A DNA stretch of 64,000 bases from Tulasnella sp. 424. Its lineage: Eukaryota; Basidiomycota; Agaricomycetes; Cantharellales; Tulasnellaceae. The stretch is taken from positions 1 through 64,000 of the forward strand of contig WSUB01000064.1 of the NCBI GenBank assembly GCA_019633425.1. The letters are read 5' to 3'. The position numbers and the translations under genes were made by a program. Shown one piece after another: positions 1-11,186 of this stretch (its first letter is position 1; each line of letters opens with the position of its first letter). The notes beneath the pieces are model-generated. The model saw only the letters and a program-made list of their open reading frames with translations, did no database searches and had not been told where the DNA came from.

Positions 1-600
1 CAGAGCGGAGGCTTTGCCGAGACTGTCGCCGATGTCGGGACGAATTTGCAGGGCCTCGGAGTAAAGGTTGATGGCCTCGCTGTACTCGTTTCGAAGTCCA
101 TGCACCTTGGCGAGACCGGACAGAGCGGAAGCTCGGCCTGTTGTGTCGCCGATGTCGGTATGGATTTCCAGGGCCTTGGAGTAGAGATTGATGGCCTTGC
201 TGTACTCGTTTTGAAACTGATGCACCCCGGCGAGACTACATAGAGCATCAGCTCTGCCTCGCCTGTCCTCAATGTTGATACGGATCGGCAGCCCCTCTGA
301 GCGCACGGCGATGGCCTCATTGTACTCGTTTCGAAGCTGATGCACCTCAGCGAGACCCCACAGAGCGGAGACTCTTCCTTCCAAGTTGCCGATGTCGGTA
401 TAAAGTTGTAGGACCTCGGAGTAGTGCTCGATTGCCTCGCTGTACTCTCTTCGAAGTCGATGCACTTCAGCGAGACCTGACAGAGCGGAGGCTTGGCCCA
501 TTATGTTGCCGATCTCGGTACAGATCCGATGAGACTCGGTGAAGCAGGCAAACGCCATCGCAGAGTTACCGGACAGCTGCTCCATCTTCCCCCTCTCCAT
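1..600 (-). repeat. Tandem 120-bp (40-residue) TPR-coding units
   Basis: Five successive units begin with a variant of cagagcggaggct about every 120 bp (near 1, 121, 241, 361 and 481). Read on the minus strand each gives a helix pair of the type ALSGLAKVHGLRNEYSEA. The 40-residue period, rather than 34, matches kinesin-light-chain-like or NB-ARC-associated TPRs. The units differ by scattered substitutions and keep the frame, so they are under coding constraint. The array continues beyond the left edge. Confidence 0.8.
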
Positions 601-2290
601 CAGAGCTCTAGACGAGGATGTGCGGGAAACCGCTGAATCTGGCCTGTATGTTGTGTCTGGGGTGACCATCGGCTATATCATAATGGGTCAATTGCATTTC
701 ACGAACTAGAAACCAGGATCACTCGCCATATCATAGATCACATCTAGACAGTCTACAGCCGTCGGTCTTTTGCTAGGATCAATGCTCCAACACGTGGTCA
801 TGAGGGAGCAAAGCTTCTCAAACAATGACACGCGGGCATGCTCATTCATGGATGGAAGATCTCCGTTGATGACGCGTTCGACGACAGCGGAATCCGCCGG
901 GACATCTTGGAACGGGATGAAATTCGTCAGAACCTTTCTCAGAGCAAATTTGTAAGCCTTGGATACCCGTCAAATTCGAAATTAAGAGGTTACCTCATAA
1001 ACTATCCATCCCAATGCCCATATATCACTCCAGACGCTCATTTGGTCGTCATTCAGCAGCTCTGGAGCAGCCCAGCGAAGGGTGTATAGGTTCCCCGTAA
1101 GGGTTATGGTTTTACTGAGGGTGGAGAATATTGCTTGGAGCGACTGCGGTCGGTTTTGGACCAGCCACGGTCGTCTCTCAAGATCATGTTTTGTGAGGCG
1201 ACGAGCAGAGCCAAAGTCGGTAATCACTGCGCGGTGATTCCAGTTTACTAATACATTGAACTGCGTGGTTCAGGAATAAGATTCTCAAGCGTATTATCAT
1301 GGCACGTCTGGAGCTTACCGACTTCAGGTCACCGTGACATATGGATGGCTTTTGGCTATGAAGGTATTCCAACCCTCTTGCTACGTCTTTGATCTAGAGT
1401 ACAGAGAATCGGAATTGGTTCAACAAGGAGTCTTTTGGTCTTACCAACGAGATCCGCTCTGGAATTTCCCAATCTCGTGAAGCTACAAAGTCCTTTAAAT
1501 TGCCGTGCTCTGCCCAAGGAAATACCAGCCAGATTATATCCTTGGATAGGTCCTCAACGAACCCCTTGAGCTCGACGATGTTTGGATGAGAAAGTTCAAC
1601 TAGGAATTCCGTTTCCCTGAGTGCCAACTGGAAGAGCTTAGCTCCTGATGAACATTTGACGGAAGTAAACTGGGCGTGCTTACTCCCACTACTTGCTCTA
1701 TATCTGTATCATCTGCTATCCTCGGTTTCTTTACTGCTACGAACTTTTAAATCAGGGTTTGAAATCCGCTCAACGCTTATTCCGAAGGAGAAGCAAAATC
1801 GATCACGACCGACCTTTCCTCGCCAACAATTGTCACGATTAGACCCGTATTTCTGTTTGTCATCTTTTTCTTCACAAAGCTCCCCTCTGACGTTTTGCTG
1901 GTAGTCCGCAGCTTGTCGAATATGGTCATCGGATTCGGAGGACTGACGGCTCAAGTGCAGAACTTGGCTCGAGTTGAAGGACTTTCTCCACCAGTATCTT
2001 TGGCCGCTGCTGCGAAGAAGAACGGCTTTTGATACTGTGGCATGCCCTCCATGGAATTCGCGGGCGCCCTCGGGAGATTTAATGCAGGAAGGACGAATTC
2101 GCCATTTCTCCAGCTTCTCCATTCTCGCCCTCTACGAGCGATTTCATTCGGTGAGTTGTTAGAACCATACTTCGAAATTCGGACGCGACGCACCAACTTG
2201 GCGCTCAGCTTGAATCCACTGCGAGAATCACTTGGGTCAGATCCGGCCGAGTGAGGAATGTCAGCAATGTCCCTTTCGTGTTCCATCAAG
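1..2290 (-). CDS. Protein kinase with C-terminal TPR repeats (3' end off window)
   Basis: Seen: minus-strand exons give an ordered kinase domain. A glycine-loop-like GGHATVSKA lies near 2050. VAVKKPRI (beta-3 lysine) is at about 1745, then ALRETEFLVELSHPNIVELKG (1560-1625), a CHGDLKS catalytic loop (near 1335), VITDFGSAR (near 1210), a WAAPELL substrate loop (near 1060) and CWSIDPSKRPT (near 790). After an intron the chain continues into TPR units to the window edge. Known: HGDLKS in place of HRDLK is common in basidiomycete tyrosine-kinase-like families, and TPRs bind partner proteins. Inference: a cytosolic signalling kinase. The start is uncertain: an ATG near 2286 opens a plausible first exon, but the splice into the glycine loop was not settled. 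The C-terminus is missing because the gene runs off the left edge. Confidence 0.78.
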
Positions 2291-5200
2291 GGCTTAGCGG
2301 AAAGGGAATGAGTGATACAATGGATCGATGATCAGCTATGAGTCCCGAAGATGCAGAGGGAAGCAAGAGAACTTCGAGGTTTCGTGGAGGAAGAGGAGGT
2401 GAATCAGTGAGTCCTAAAAGGCGCCCGGAGTGTTCACAGCATCGTCAACTCGCCGTCTGCCTCGAGCCTGCCTCGAGGCAAAGGACCGCAAGGGGTTAGT
2501 TGCCGGCCCTGGACGCGTTCCAGGTTCACCCTGGAGTTTTCAATGAAGACGAGGTTGATTGATTGAGGGCTTCTTGCTTGAATAATTATCTCAAACAATC
2601 CGGTACGGCACGATAAAGCTAACTACTGTACATGCTTAGGTTGAATTCGGGTGGAGGCTTGTTACGTCGGCTGAGTCGTGCCTAATAAGCTCTGTCACAC
2701 GTCACGAGGTGGTATTGTAAGAAGGAACTTGTCGGACATGTCCGGGGTTTTAAGAGGGCAATCACGAGTTTGGGCACGCCCAAGTTTTCATGTTGGGTAT
2801 GCAGTACTACTGCTGTCCTCCATAGTGTATCATCGATTTGCCCCGCCCCGATGCTTGGTGGCCATTACTCGCGCCGGGGGTAAGGGGAAAACCGCTCAGA
2901 ACTTGGTTCCAGAGCCTTGGTTCGTTACAGCAGAGTTGGGAACTGCAGACAGCGTTGGCTGAGGCGACGAAGCAGGTCAGACTTGGTCGTACGTAAGTAA
3001 GGCGGCGACTGAGTTGGATCCGTTATCTTGGTTCCCACTAAGAAGCAACCTCGCAATAATCCCTCCCTTGCGTTTCGCTCAGCAACTGCCTCATCAAGCT
3101 AGAGAGAAGGCTGGTGTTCATTGGCCAGTGTTCGGCAAGTCATGGCGACGGGCGCATCATCAGGAAAGAGCCCAGCACGGCTTTCACAAGTCAAAGTGTA
3201 GATCTCTCCGAATCGATCAGATTCCGGATTTGAACAAGCGGAAACCTTAAGTAATTTGCGGGGCTGTCCAGGTCGCGGAACAATGCGGATACGTACGTCA
3301 CTGTGAAACCCGGCAACTTGTCCTAACTGACCATGCTCGCATGACGTTACGTCAGAGACTTCCCTCCTTATGATCATGTGATAAGCTGGAAATGACCTCG
3401 GTGAACAACCCCAGAATTGTCAAGGTCTCTACCTCCGGAGTCGTCACCTCGCGCAACGTGACCCAGCGCTCCGTCGCCGTCGGGGACAATGAGAATCTTG
3501 ACCGCCACTTCATCGCCATCGGGAAAACTTTTCCAAACTCCGACGCTTTAACATCACAACGGCCGACGACTGAATCTGATCGCCCGCCTTCAATTCTTCG
3601 ACGATCTTCTCGACGTGTGTCGTGCTGTTCCGCAATGCTGTGTTTTCGAATGAAACTGCGGTCTGTCGTTTCACTCTTATCTTATCTCTCCTCACTCTCC
3701 TTTTCCGTTCCCATCTTCGTCTTCGTCAATATCGTGTGCTCCATTTTGCCTGCTTGCTTAGAGGCTAGTTTGGGACTGGTTTAGTTAATACTATATTTAT
3801 TTAGTTTGTTACCTCAGGCAATCCAGTAGTTGGGGAAGGAAAAGGCCAGGGAGGTTTACCTCCCTCGGGGTCCTGCGGGTGGGAGGGATGAGTGAATCTC
3901 AAAACACCCCTTCTATACCCAGGTGGAAAGCCAGGGGTGGATGGTGGGTGGCGATGATAACACCAATCGCGAGTGATTGACCCATATGCTGAGAATGGGT
4001 CACAAGGGGGTAGAGGGAGAGAGGAGGCTTATTGGGCGTGAGATCTTCGGTTTGCCTCACTCAAGCAGCACCACTAACTTGCGTCAGTGCTTGCGTTTCG
4101 CTTCTCAGGCTCCTCCTTGTCATCGTCTTTGGTACCGCAATCTTCCAACTCCAACAGGCTCATCACCGATACTCCCGTCTTCTATACCTCCGGTCTTATT
4201 GTCCTCTTCGACCCCGCTCCTCCCACACCCAACATCCTCGTACACCCCTGCTTGGATATATTTGGTGCAGCCCGTTTTTGTAATTGCGGCTTTCGGTTGA
4301 ACAGGACAAAACAAAAATGGTTGCCTTTCTTAAGTTGAGCATTAATTGGCGAGGCAATTCCGGCTTCGTCAGAGACAAGAGGTATGGCTTTGGATGTGGG
4401 TGCAGCAATCGAGCGATTCGGTTGCAAGGTGCCACAGTTGAGTTTATCAGCAGTAAGATAGAAGTATTAGGAGTTGTTGCGTCAAGACAATCCAAACCTG
4501 GAAACAGCAGGTCAGAATCGGACGTCGGTGGTGTCAGAACTACAACCGGCTGGCACGAGGAACCGGTCGAAACGTCTCGCCGCCTGGAAGTTGCTGCAGG
4601 GCCCACGCCACGGAGGAAGTAAGCAACATCGGCAATAACGGAGTACTGGGTTCGGTAGTGCCGGCCCCAGCACGGTTACTTGAACAACCGGTTGCCTGGC
4701 GACGGGCTCGGCGTGCCAACGCCAGCGACACGTCAGCATCCCGAAGTAGCGGTCCTGTTGTCCGAGCTTCTATCACGCGCCCGTCCCATGACCATGCACC
4801 ATGCGGTCGTACTGCGCAATTGTCCTAGTTGTCCATGCTTCATGTCTTCTGTCTCAGTCTTATCACCGCTGCCATTGTTCCCGTCCAGATATAGGCAGAT
4901 GTCTCGGTACCGAGGGGTCCTTAGGTCCTCCGTATATAACCCGCGCCTGGAGAGGGGATGTCTCTCCAACGCAACAACCTTGTCTACCCCTCCCCCTACC
5001 TAGTCAACAATCTAAAGGCTTATTGCCCCCTTGTCTCTGAATAGCCACTCGCATGCCTCCCTTGCCTCCCCCCAGTGGTTAACTTGAATAAGGTGCCAGC
5101 CCTTATAATCACCAAACGCTTAGTCAGACATTAAGGACCTGAGTCGCCCCCATGCCCAGTCCTGACAGGTGGGCCGGTTTTCATTCCCAGGTGTGTCGAA

Positions 5201-5560
5201 GTGAGTTATAAGAGGTTCTGTAGTGGGATCGCGCTCGGGGATGCCGGCACCTGATCGCCTCTAGCTACCGATGTCATGTTTCGCAAGCTGGTCGAGGATC
5301 TGGGGTTCCAAGGATTGGGCCCGCAAAGCGATCATGTTACAGTGGTTTTTCATAGGTGTTTTCATCCCTCGAACATCGCGTCGCCCCGGCCCTCAGGTGA
5401 CAAGGCGATTGGTGGAACACAAACAGAGGTTCTGAGGTAGCTGGCCAGAAGAGCTGGGAGTTTGATAAGACTCGGAGGGGTGAGGAAGGGATCGCAAAGA
5501 GTCTGGAACGCCGTCCCTCCCTTCAGCTTGTTCATTGGATCGAAGTGAAAACGCTGAATG
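2291..5560. other. Gene-poor stretch, no confident gene
   Basis: Short open frames exist on both strands, but none has a recognisable domain, consistent splice sites or continuity into another exon. The part up to about 2.5 kb is presumably the 5' flank of the kinase gene. A minus-strand frame at 3099-3377 (92 codons) and several overlapping frames at 4030-4620 could not be assigned. A possible kinase-like remnant near 3.4-3.6 kb is listed separately. I see nothing else that can be supported. Confidence 0.5.
3415..3600 (-). pseudogene. Possible kinase-like remnant
   Basis: On the minus strand about 3520-3440 reads FPDGDEVAVKILIVPDGDG, which looks like the beta-2/beta-3 segment of a kinase around an invariant VAVK lysine. 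The preceding frame (ending near 3510) is closed by stops. No catalytic loop or DFG follows. It could be a decayed copy of a kinase like the neighbour at 1-2290, or chance similarity over a short span. Confidence 0.22.
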
Positions 5561-5574
5561 TCAGGGCACATCAC

Positions 5575-6290
5575 TAGATTTATACCTTCGTCACAGTCAG
5601 ACATGAAACGACTTGCAACGCACTCAACTTCTCCCTCCTTGAACTGGCTCGTCACCCCCGAGATCCAAGAGGAGCTTCGTAAAGAAATCGCCGAATTTGT
5701 CGGCTCTGGTGCTGGCGGTGAACCAACGTACAAGGAGTATGAAAGCAAGTTGCCGTACCCACACCTAGTGCAACGCCATCCCTCTCCGCTTCCCCATTAC
5801 CACACCATCCGGCAAACAACTCGACTCCATCCGAGTCAAGAGAGGCCAGGTAAGGGCAACTGGACTCGTTGGGCGAAAATAGAGATGCGTTACCCTTGTA
5901 GCTAACATTCCACCCATCGCTATCAACCGAAACACCCCTGGCTGGGGACGACGTCTTCCGCACCCCAACGATGGCTCGAAGCTGGAGGATTACCCGCTCT
6001 AACTTCCCTTACCCAAGGATGGTGCAGTATCTTCTCGTTCATCGAAGGTTCTAGGATATGCATTGGCTTCGATCTGGGTGAGTTTCATGTTTCAAGAAAT
6101 GCCGGTGAGCGAAGGGGGATTCTGATCTATGTCAATCGACTAGCTGTCTTCGAGTACAAGGTCATCATGACCACTTGACTCTAGAACTTTGAATTCAAGG
6201 ATACAGGCGACAAGCTCGAAACTCAAGGCTCGTCCAACTTGCAACCGTACGTTGTGGGCCGGAAGCGGGAGGCAAATTCTTCTCATTGTG
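5575..6290 (+). pseudogene. Cytochrome P450 relic (I-helix to C-terminus)
   Basis: Plus-strand P450 landmarks appear in order but in shifting frames. An I-helix-like RHETTCNALNFSLLELARHP is followed by EIQEELRKEIAEF, the latter in another frame after an apparent extra C in a CCCCC run near 5655. Next come YKEYESKLPY, a degraded K-helix (QTTRLHP in place of ETLRLHP), an INRNTPGWG segment, then a heme loop FSFIEGSRICIGFDLG (near 6025-6080). Last is a LAVFEYKVIMTT ... NFEFKDTG tail interrupted by stops. Known: FxxGxRxCxG and ExxR are the P450 heme and K-helix signatures. Frameshifts, the E-to-Q change and stops mark it as dead. It belongs to a different P450 clan from the 47-64 kb cluster. The N-terminal half was not found. 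Confidence 0.75.
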
Positions 6291-6654
6291 AAGGGATTTG
6301 CATCATTAAGATGCTACGTGACCCCGCACTTCCGTAGTTAGAGCAATTCCCCGCTCTTTTATTTCTTTATTCTGTCCAATGTGGACTGCACGGGGTCATA
6401 TCCTTTTCTTTTCCTTCTGTTTAACTGTCGTTCATGCATTCACCCACTCTCGCTCGACGACCACACTGGCACACCCTCAACCCCAAGGTCCTCTCTCCCC
6501 TTCCCGGTTCCTACCATTTCAATTATCTCGGCTGCTTTACTGGGTTTCTCGCCGTCTCCCTCCTGCAGCTTAATTGGACTAGACACAATGTCTCCTCAGT
6601 AGTACACCCCTACTACCTAGTTTTGGAAATATACCATCATCTGGGAACATCTCT
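6291..6654. other. Pyrimidine-rich tract, no gene seen
   Basis: About 6365-6600 is strongly C/T-rich on the plus strand, so several overlapping frames stay open without resembling any protein. It separates the P450 relic from the F-box-like fragment. It may be promoter-like sequence of a lost gene; no start or domain can be tied to it. Confidence 0.35.
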
Positions 6655-7020
6655 CTAGAGTGTAAGTGTGATGAGCCATGGTCCCACCCGGTTTATCCTG
6701 AATTGATTGGCGTCGCAAGGGATTGAGCCACAGCTGGGATTTGAACGGATATCGAGGAAATGACTGATATCCGAGGTGAAGAGTGCCTCCAGGGGATCAC
6801 CCCTGACGTTGCAGCCTAATTCACCAGATATGCAGTTTGGTGCGTGAATAGAAGCGAGGAGTTGGTTTGTGATCGAAGTCGCGAGTACACATGTCTCCAG
6901 TGTCGCCAGAATTGGCATATGGACGGGATTTGAAGATGGAGTACTAGCGTCACCGACAAAGATGACATCTTTGATAGATAGGGACTCTAGACCTGGGCAT
7001 GCGGAAAGGACGACCAAGAA
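6655..7020 (-). pseudogene. F-box/LRR-type protein fragment
   Basis: The minus strand encodes about 120 residues containing LSACPGLESLSIKDVIFVGD and later HMPILATLETCVLATS. This spacing of L-x-x-C-P-x-L-x-x-L resembles the LRR part of basidiomycete F-box-like proteins. Nothing upstream continues it: at about 7020 the frame enters GC-rich direct repeats. There is no F-box and no intact start. It is probably a truncated gene remnant; a small lineage-specific gene is the alternative. Confidence 0.38.
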
Positions 7021-7025
7021 AACAG

Positions 7026-7234
7026 ATCACTGTGTCTGAGTTAGCACTGGCCGGGGAGTGTGTGCTGGCAATCTGTCCCCGCCCGACTGACTTCCCAACA
7101 CGCTGTCCACGTCTTTCTTTTATTTCTGCTTGTAAGTCACTTCTCAACATTAGACTCAAATCGTGTTTACTAACTACTCTCGCTAAACATATCACCGTGT
7201 CTGAGTTAGTGCCGGCCGGGGAGTGCGTGCCGGC
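7026..7234. repeat. Pair of diverged 44-bp direct repeats
   Basis: Near-identical 44-bp segments occur at 7026-7069 and 7191-7234 (atcacYgtgtctgagttag followed by a GC-rich YRCYGGCCGGGGAG core). The differences I count are all transitions, and most turn a CpG in the second copy into TpG in the first. The pair abuts the broken end of the F-box-like fragment. Possible ends of an inserted non-autonomous element, unproven. Confidence 0.5.
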
Positions 7235-9240
7235 CGGCGGCAGTAACTCACTTCTTGCCGTTATGCCAGTATGGACCGTACGGAGTAATCCGTCTGTGTA
7301 AACCAGTGTGCGGTTGAATTTCCCGCTGAACGTGGTCAGAATTCCGGGAGAGATCAACGGCCGAAATTCCCGCCTGTCAGCTTTTCCACCCAGTGGCAGA
7401 GGAATCAAAAGTACGTGGAATCTGAAAGTACAGACCGTCTAAAATGCCGGCGGCCAAGGGACTCTGACCCTAGTGCAGTTTACCCGCTATATGATATTTT
7501 TGAATGTGGTCTTACCTTCCTGTCCGACGCTCCCAGCGGTTGTAACTTTGGGTTACATACGATCATCTGTATTTGATGAGAGAATTAGTTGAGATGCCGG
7601 AAGACCGGTTTGGTTTGATATTTGCCCTTGTTTGTTACTTGCTTGCCATCACCCTGCCCAGGACAAGGTCACCTCATAGATAGAATTCACACTAAGTGAA
7701 AGCCTTCAAGATAATATATTATTCATTCTAAGGAGACACTCTCAAAATTCTGGCCTGATAGCACCAAAACTACAGTGTCGGCAAGAATACTTAACAGATT
7801 GGGGGTTGCACTTGGCCAATTTGCAAACCGACACAACGGCATTACAAAGCCACCAAACCCTGAATATTTTACGGATCGAAGTACCTTTCAGTAGGCTACG
7901 CCGCGAGTCAACACGGGGTTGAAAGAACTACTGTACTATTTCGATCTAACAGACGCATGTGGGACACCGGGACAAATTTTTTACCGGCGCAACCTTACCG
8001 GCGCGGCAATTTGGGACGGCGCGACTGATGGGGACCGGGGGACAATTTTTACCCGAGCGGTTCCCAAGGAGCTCCTCGGTCCAAGGCTGTCTGTCGGCAT
8101 CTCAGGAACTCTGAGGAATGAGCTCAGAAATTTAGACTTTTGTGGCGCTTCAGGAGCACTCAGCCTAAAAGAAACTGTTTGTCAGCAATCAGCGACCGGT
8201 TTACGTTGGTAGGCAACTTTAATCAGCGGAGATGTCGGCCTTTTCGAATTCAACCACACCCATGCACACGTCATCATCCCTCTTGGTCTCTCTCGTCCAG
8301 GACCAATGACCTCGATGGCTACCCAGAACAATCGTGCGTAGCCATGTCTTCAAGAGCAAAGTCAAGGGCACTCACATGCACGGTTATCTAATTTTACAGA
8401 GATTGCTTGAATGCCCCATGTAGTAACTTGTTGGGCTTTCAGGAAAGGTCGGGGTTCGTTTCCGGAGTGATAACAACGAGCATGAAAACTCAAATCAGGC
8501 AAAGACTTGTCCTAATTGGGATCGAGGAACTCCTCGTCAGGAAGTCATGCGGCTGGACAGGGCGCATCCCGTCAATCCTACGTTTCTCCTGCTGCCCATC
8601 AAGAATCGGTGGAGCATAGGTTTTTTGAACCTGGGCCTGAGTCTGAAGATGGGTACATGGATTGATCGCATGTGCCAATGTTGGCTGTTGCGGCCGGTTC
8701 CTCGGAAATGCGAGATTGTAGGGCGAGGACCTTCTATGGTTGCTTGGGAACCTCGTCCCATTGACTTTTCCGCTAATACATACTATCTGTATATATTCCT
8801 AAGCTCTTTTTTCAATATTTAATTCTTACCGGCGGGGACACTTGTCCCGACCGGCGGAGACCCTCGGGACCGAGGGACATTTTTAAAATTTATCGGTCCT
8901 AATAGGGGGTCGGGACGCGGGACATCCTTTAGATCGATATGGTACAGTATGAAGGGTTCGTCCAAGCTGGACGTTCGAAAGGGGAGCTTCTCCTAGGCAC
9001 TTTGAGCATTCGCCAGAACCAACAACAGCAGCTCATCGTGTTTGAGGGGTCGGAAAACAGCCCGCGGTAAGAATCTTGGAAACCGTCTTGCAGCCAAACC
9101 ATCCACCATCCATAAAGGAAGAATAAGAGCTAATATAACCAAAAAAAAAAAAATCAAAAAGATCACGCGAAACACCCAATCCGAGAGAAATGAACCGAGA
9201 AAGAAAAGTCCCGGAAATGTCATGTGGTTCGTTTGGATCA
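7235..9240. other. Non-coding, repeat-bearing interval
   Basis: No gene supported. A motif ggaccgRgggacaWttttWa occurs at 8032-8051 and again at 8867-8887, both within unusually GC-rich ground carrying several gggac/gtccc words. gggaca-ct-tgtccc at 8835-8848 is a perfect 6-bp inverted repeat. This looks like the remains of a mobile or satellite element flanking about 0.8 kb of unassignable sequence. From about 9040 the sequence becomes the 3' flank of the T1a gene, including an A-tract at about 9141. Confidence 0.4.
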
Positions 9241-9259
9241 CCCACGTTAGGCAAAATAT

Positions 9260-11186
9260 TTACTGCCTGCCCTTGGCATCCTGAGAGACGAACGGCTGAG
9301 CGGACGGACCAGCTTCGTCGTAACTGGGAGGAGGCTGATCATGATCAGACGGTCCAGCAGACGCGGACGCCGCCGCCGCCGCTTCAGCGTGTTTATCAAA
9401 CGGATCCGCGGAACTCTCGGTGGCGGACGTCGGCGGGGCGGGTGTCCCAGCGATGCTCGGACCAGGTTGAGGTGCCCCGTAGTCGTTCATGTAAGGCAAC
9501 AAGCTGGCTCGAGGGTTTCCGGCGGCGGAGGATGGGCTGCTGCTTATGACGGACGTGCGGTTCTGGTTGGGGCTGGTGTGGCCTGGTGCGGAACCTGGGT
9601 AGTACGTTCCTCCTCCGACTGATGCTCGTGGGTCGTATCCTCCTTGTTGGGACATGCGCGGGTCGGCGGGGTATGGGGTGCCATTGTTGTAGCCCGGTTG
9701 AGAGTAAGGCGAGGAGTAAGCTGGATCGGCCCATCCTGGTCCGCTGTTGGGATAGTGTGCGCCGGGGGTTGCGGAGGCGTATGGATCTGCGTTCTGCCAA
9801 GGTTGTTGCTGTTGCGGGTAGTAGTAGGACGATTGTGGCTGAGCGGGGTCGGTCCATGGTGTAGACAGAGTGTTGACCATCTCTTGCTGAGCTTGACCTG
9901 GTTCTCTCCTCCTTGCTCCGACGGGGACGATGACGGGGTAGGCATGGTGCGCTGGTGCGCTGGCTCCGGGTGGGAGGGTGCTAGCGTGGAATTGACCTTC
10001 GAGTCCTGTCGTTGGTGGTGCTGTGCCGCCGTATCCGCCTCCAGCGACAGCTGAGGTGTCCATTCCTCCGCCCCCTCCGCCTGGCGCCGTTCCCGCTGGC
10101 CCACCGGCACCTCCACCACCTGCACCAGCACCAGATGTCTCAATACCTGTTCCGCCATAGTTGGTAGGAGGGACGTGGTGCCCTGCGTGTCCTGGAGCGT
10201 GCTCTACGCCCGTACCGCCGCCGCCGCCGCCACCTCCGCCAGTGGTTCCACCAATATCCTAAGTGAACGCACATCGATAAGTGAACTTGTCCCAGCCAAC
10301 TAACGAAAAAAAACGGGTCTTACAGTCTTCTCTCCTCCATGATGCCCGTGATGTCCGCTCTTTCCTCCACCTCCCGCTTTCCAGAACTTGAAGTAGAACA
10401 CTGCACCAGCTACGATCGCCAAGCACAAGAGACCGGCTACGACTCCTCCTGCGATCGCCGCGGTCTTGTGGGACTTGTGTCCGATCACGACGGGGTCGGG
10501 CGTTTGGGTTGGGCTGGCGCTGGATGAAGTCGAGGTGGCACCTTTTTCAATTGCGCAAGGATGGTTGGTCGTGATTAAATGATATCACGAAGATGAAAAA
10601 TGTGACATGTTCGAACTTACTCGATGATACTGGGAGCGGTTGAGGAGTCGGGGAGGGAACGAATATCGATGAGGAGGATGTCAAGGTGGAACTCGTTTGT
10701 GCTGTCGTAGTGGTGGTGGAGGTCGTTGTAGTTGTCGTCTGCGTGTTACTGCAAGACGTGTCGAATTGCGTTCCAACAGCGACGGGATCCCCAAAATTCG
10801 TCACATAGTTGGTATTGAATTCGGTGGGCGTGATATACGTCGGAGGGTCTGCCAAACAGCGCGGCGCAACGATTAGCTCACGCTTCTGGCAGAGCAATCT
10901 AAAACGTCGCCAAAAAAGACATTACTTTACCTGAGGAAGTGCTATAGCTCGTATACACGGTTGTTCCATTCGGACATTCGACCTGCCTTATAAACTTGGC
11001 CGAGGGAGGTCGGATATACCGGCGAAAAATAACATCATTATACGGCAAACACGAGGTGGAGTAGAAAGTTTGTGTAACTTCTGCTCCAGGGTGGGTGATA
11101 GTTGTCGTGATCGTCTGTGTGACTGTTTGGACGTTGACGGGTGTCGAGTAGACGGTCCGAGTTGGGTTCGTAACACACGCAGCCAT
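9260..11186 (-). CDS. T1a: single-pass membrane protein with PPxY tail
   Basis: Model: exons 11186-10931, 10848-10621, 10541-10324 and 10258-9260, all GT-AG, closing at 566 aa. The N-terminus is MAACVTNPTRTVYSTP, with no signal peptide. The head is Thr/Val-rich and carries cysteines (YSTSC, a VECPNGT site, FDTSC), then a Thr/Ser stalk (about 120-185). A transmembrane helix lies at about 187-209, followed by KFWK and a Gly/His segment. The tail (235-566) is Gly/Pro/Gln/Tyr-rich with YPVIVPVGARRR, YDPRASV and PPPSY (about 543-547). Positive residues after the helix imply N-out/C-in. Known: PPxY binds WW domains, for example of Rsp5/Nedd4 ligases. Function not recognised; a surface sensor or adaptor role is inference. 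T1b is its tandem twin. Confidence 0.82.

Noticed and set aside
6999..7408. Overlapping frames on both strands across the 44-bp repeats
   Set aside because: The frames arise from the repeat itself (same peptide twice) and have no start context or domain.
9544..10158. Alternative minus-strand frame of 204 codons over the T1a tail, and the same over T1b (12621-13235)
   Set aside because: Out of frame with the spliced T1 models. GC-rich Pro/Gly codons keep alternative frames open, and similarity between twins reflects DNA duplication.
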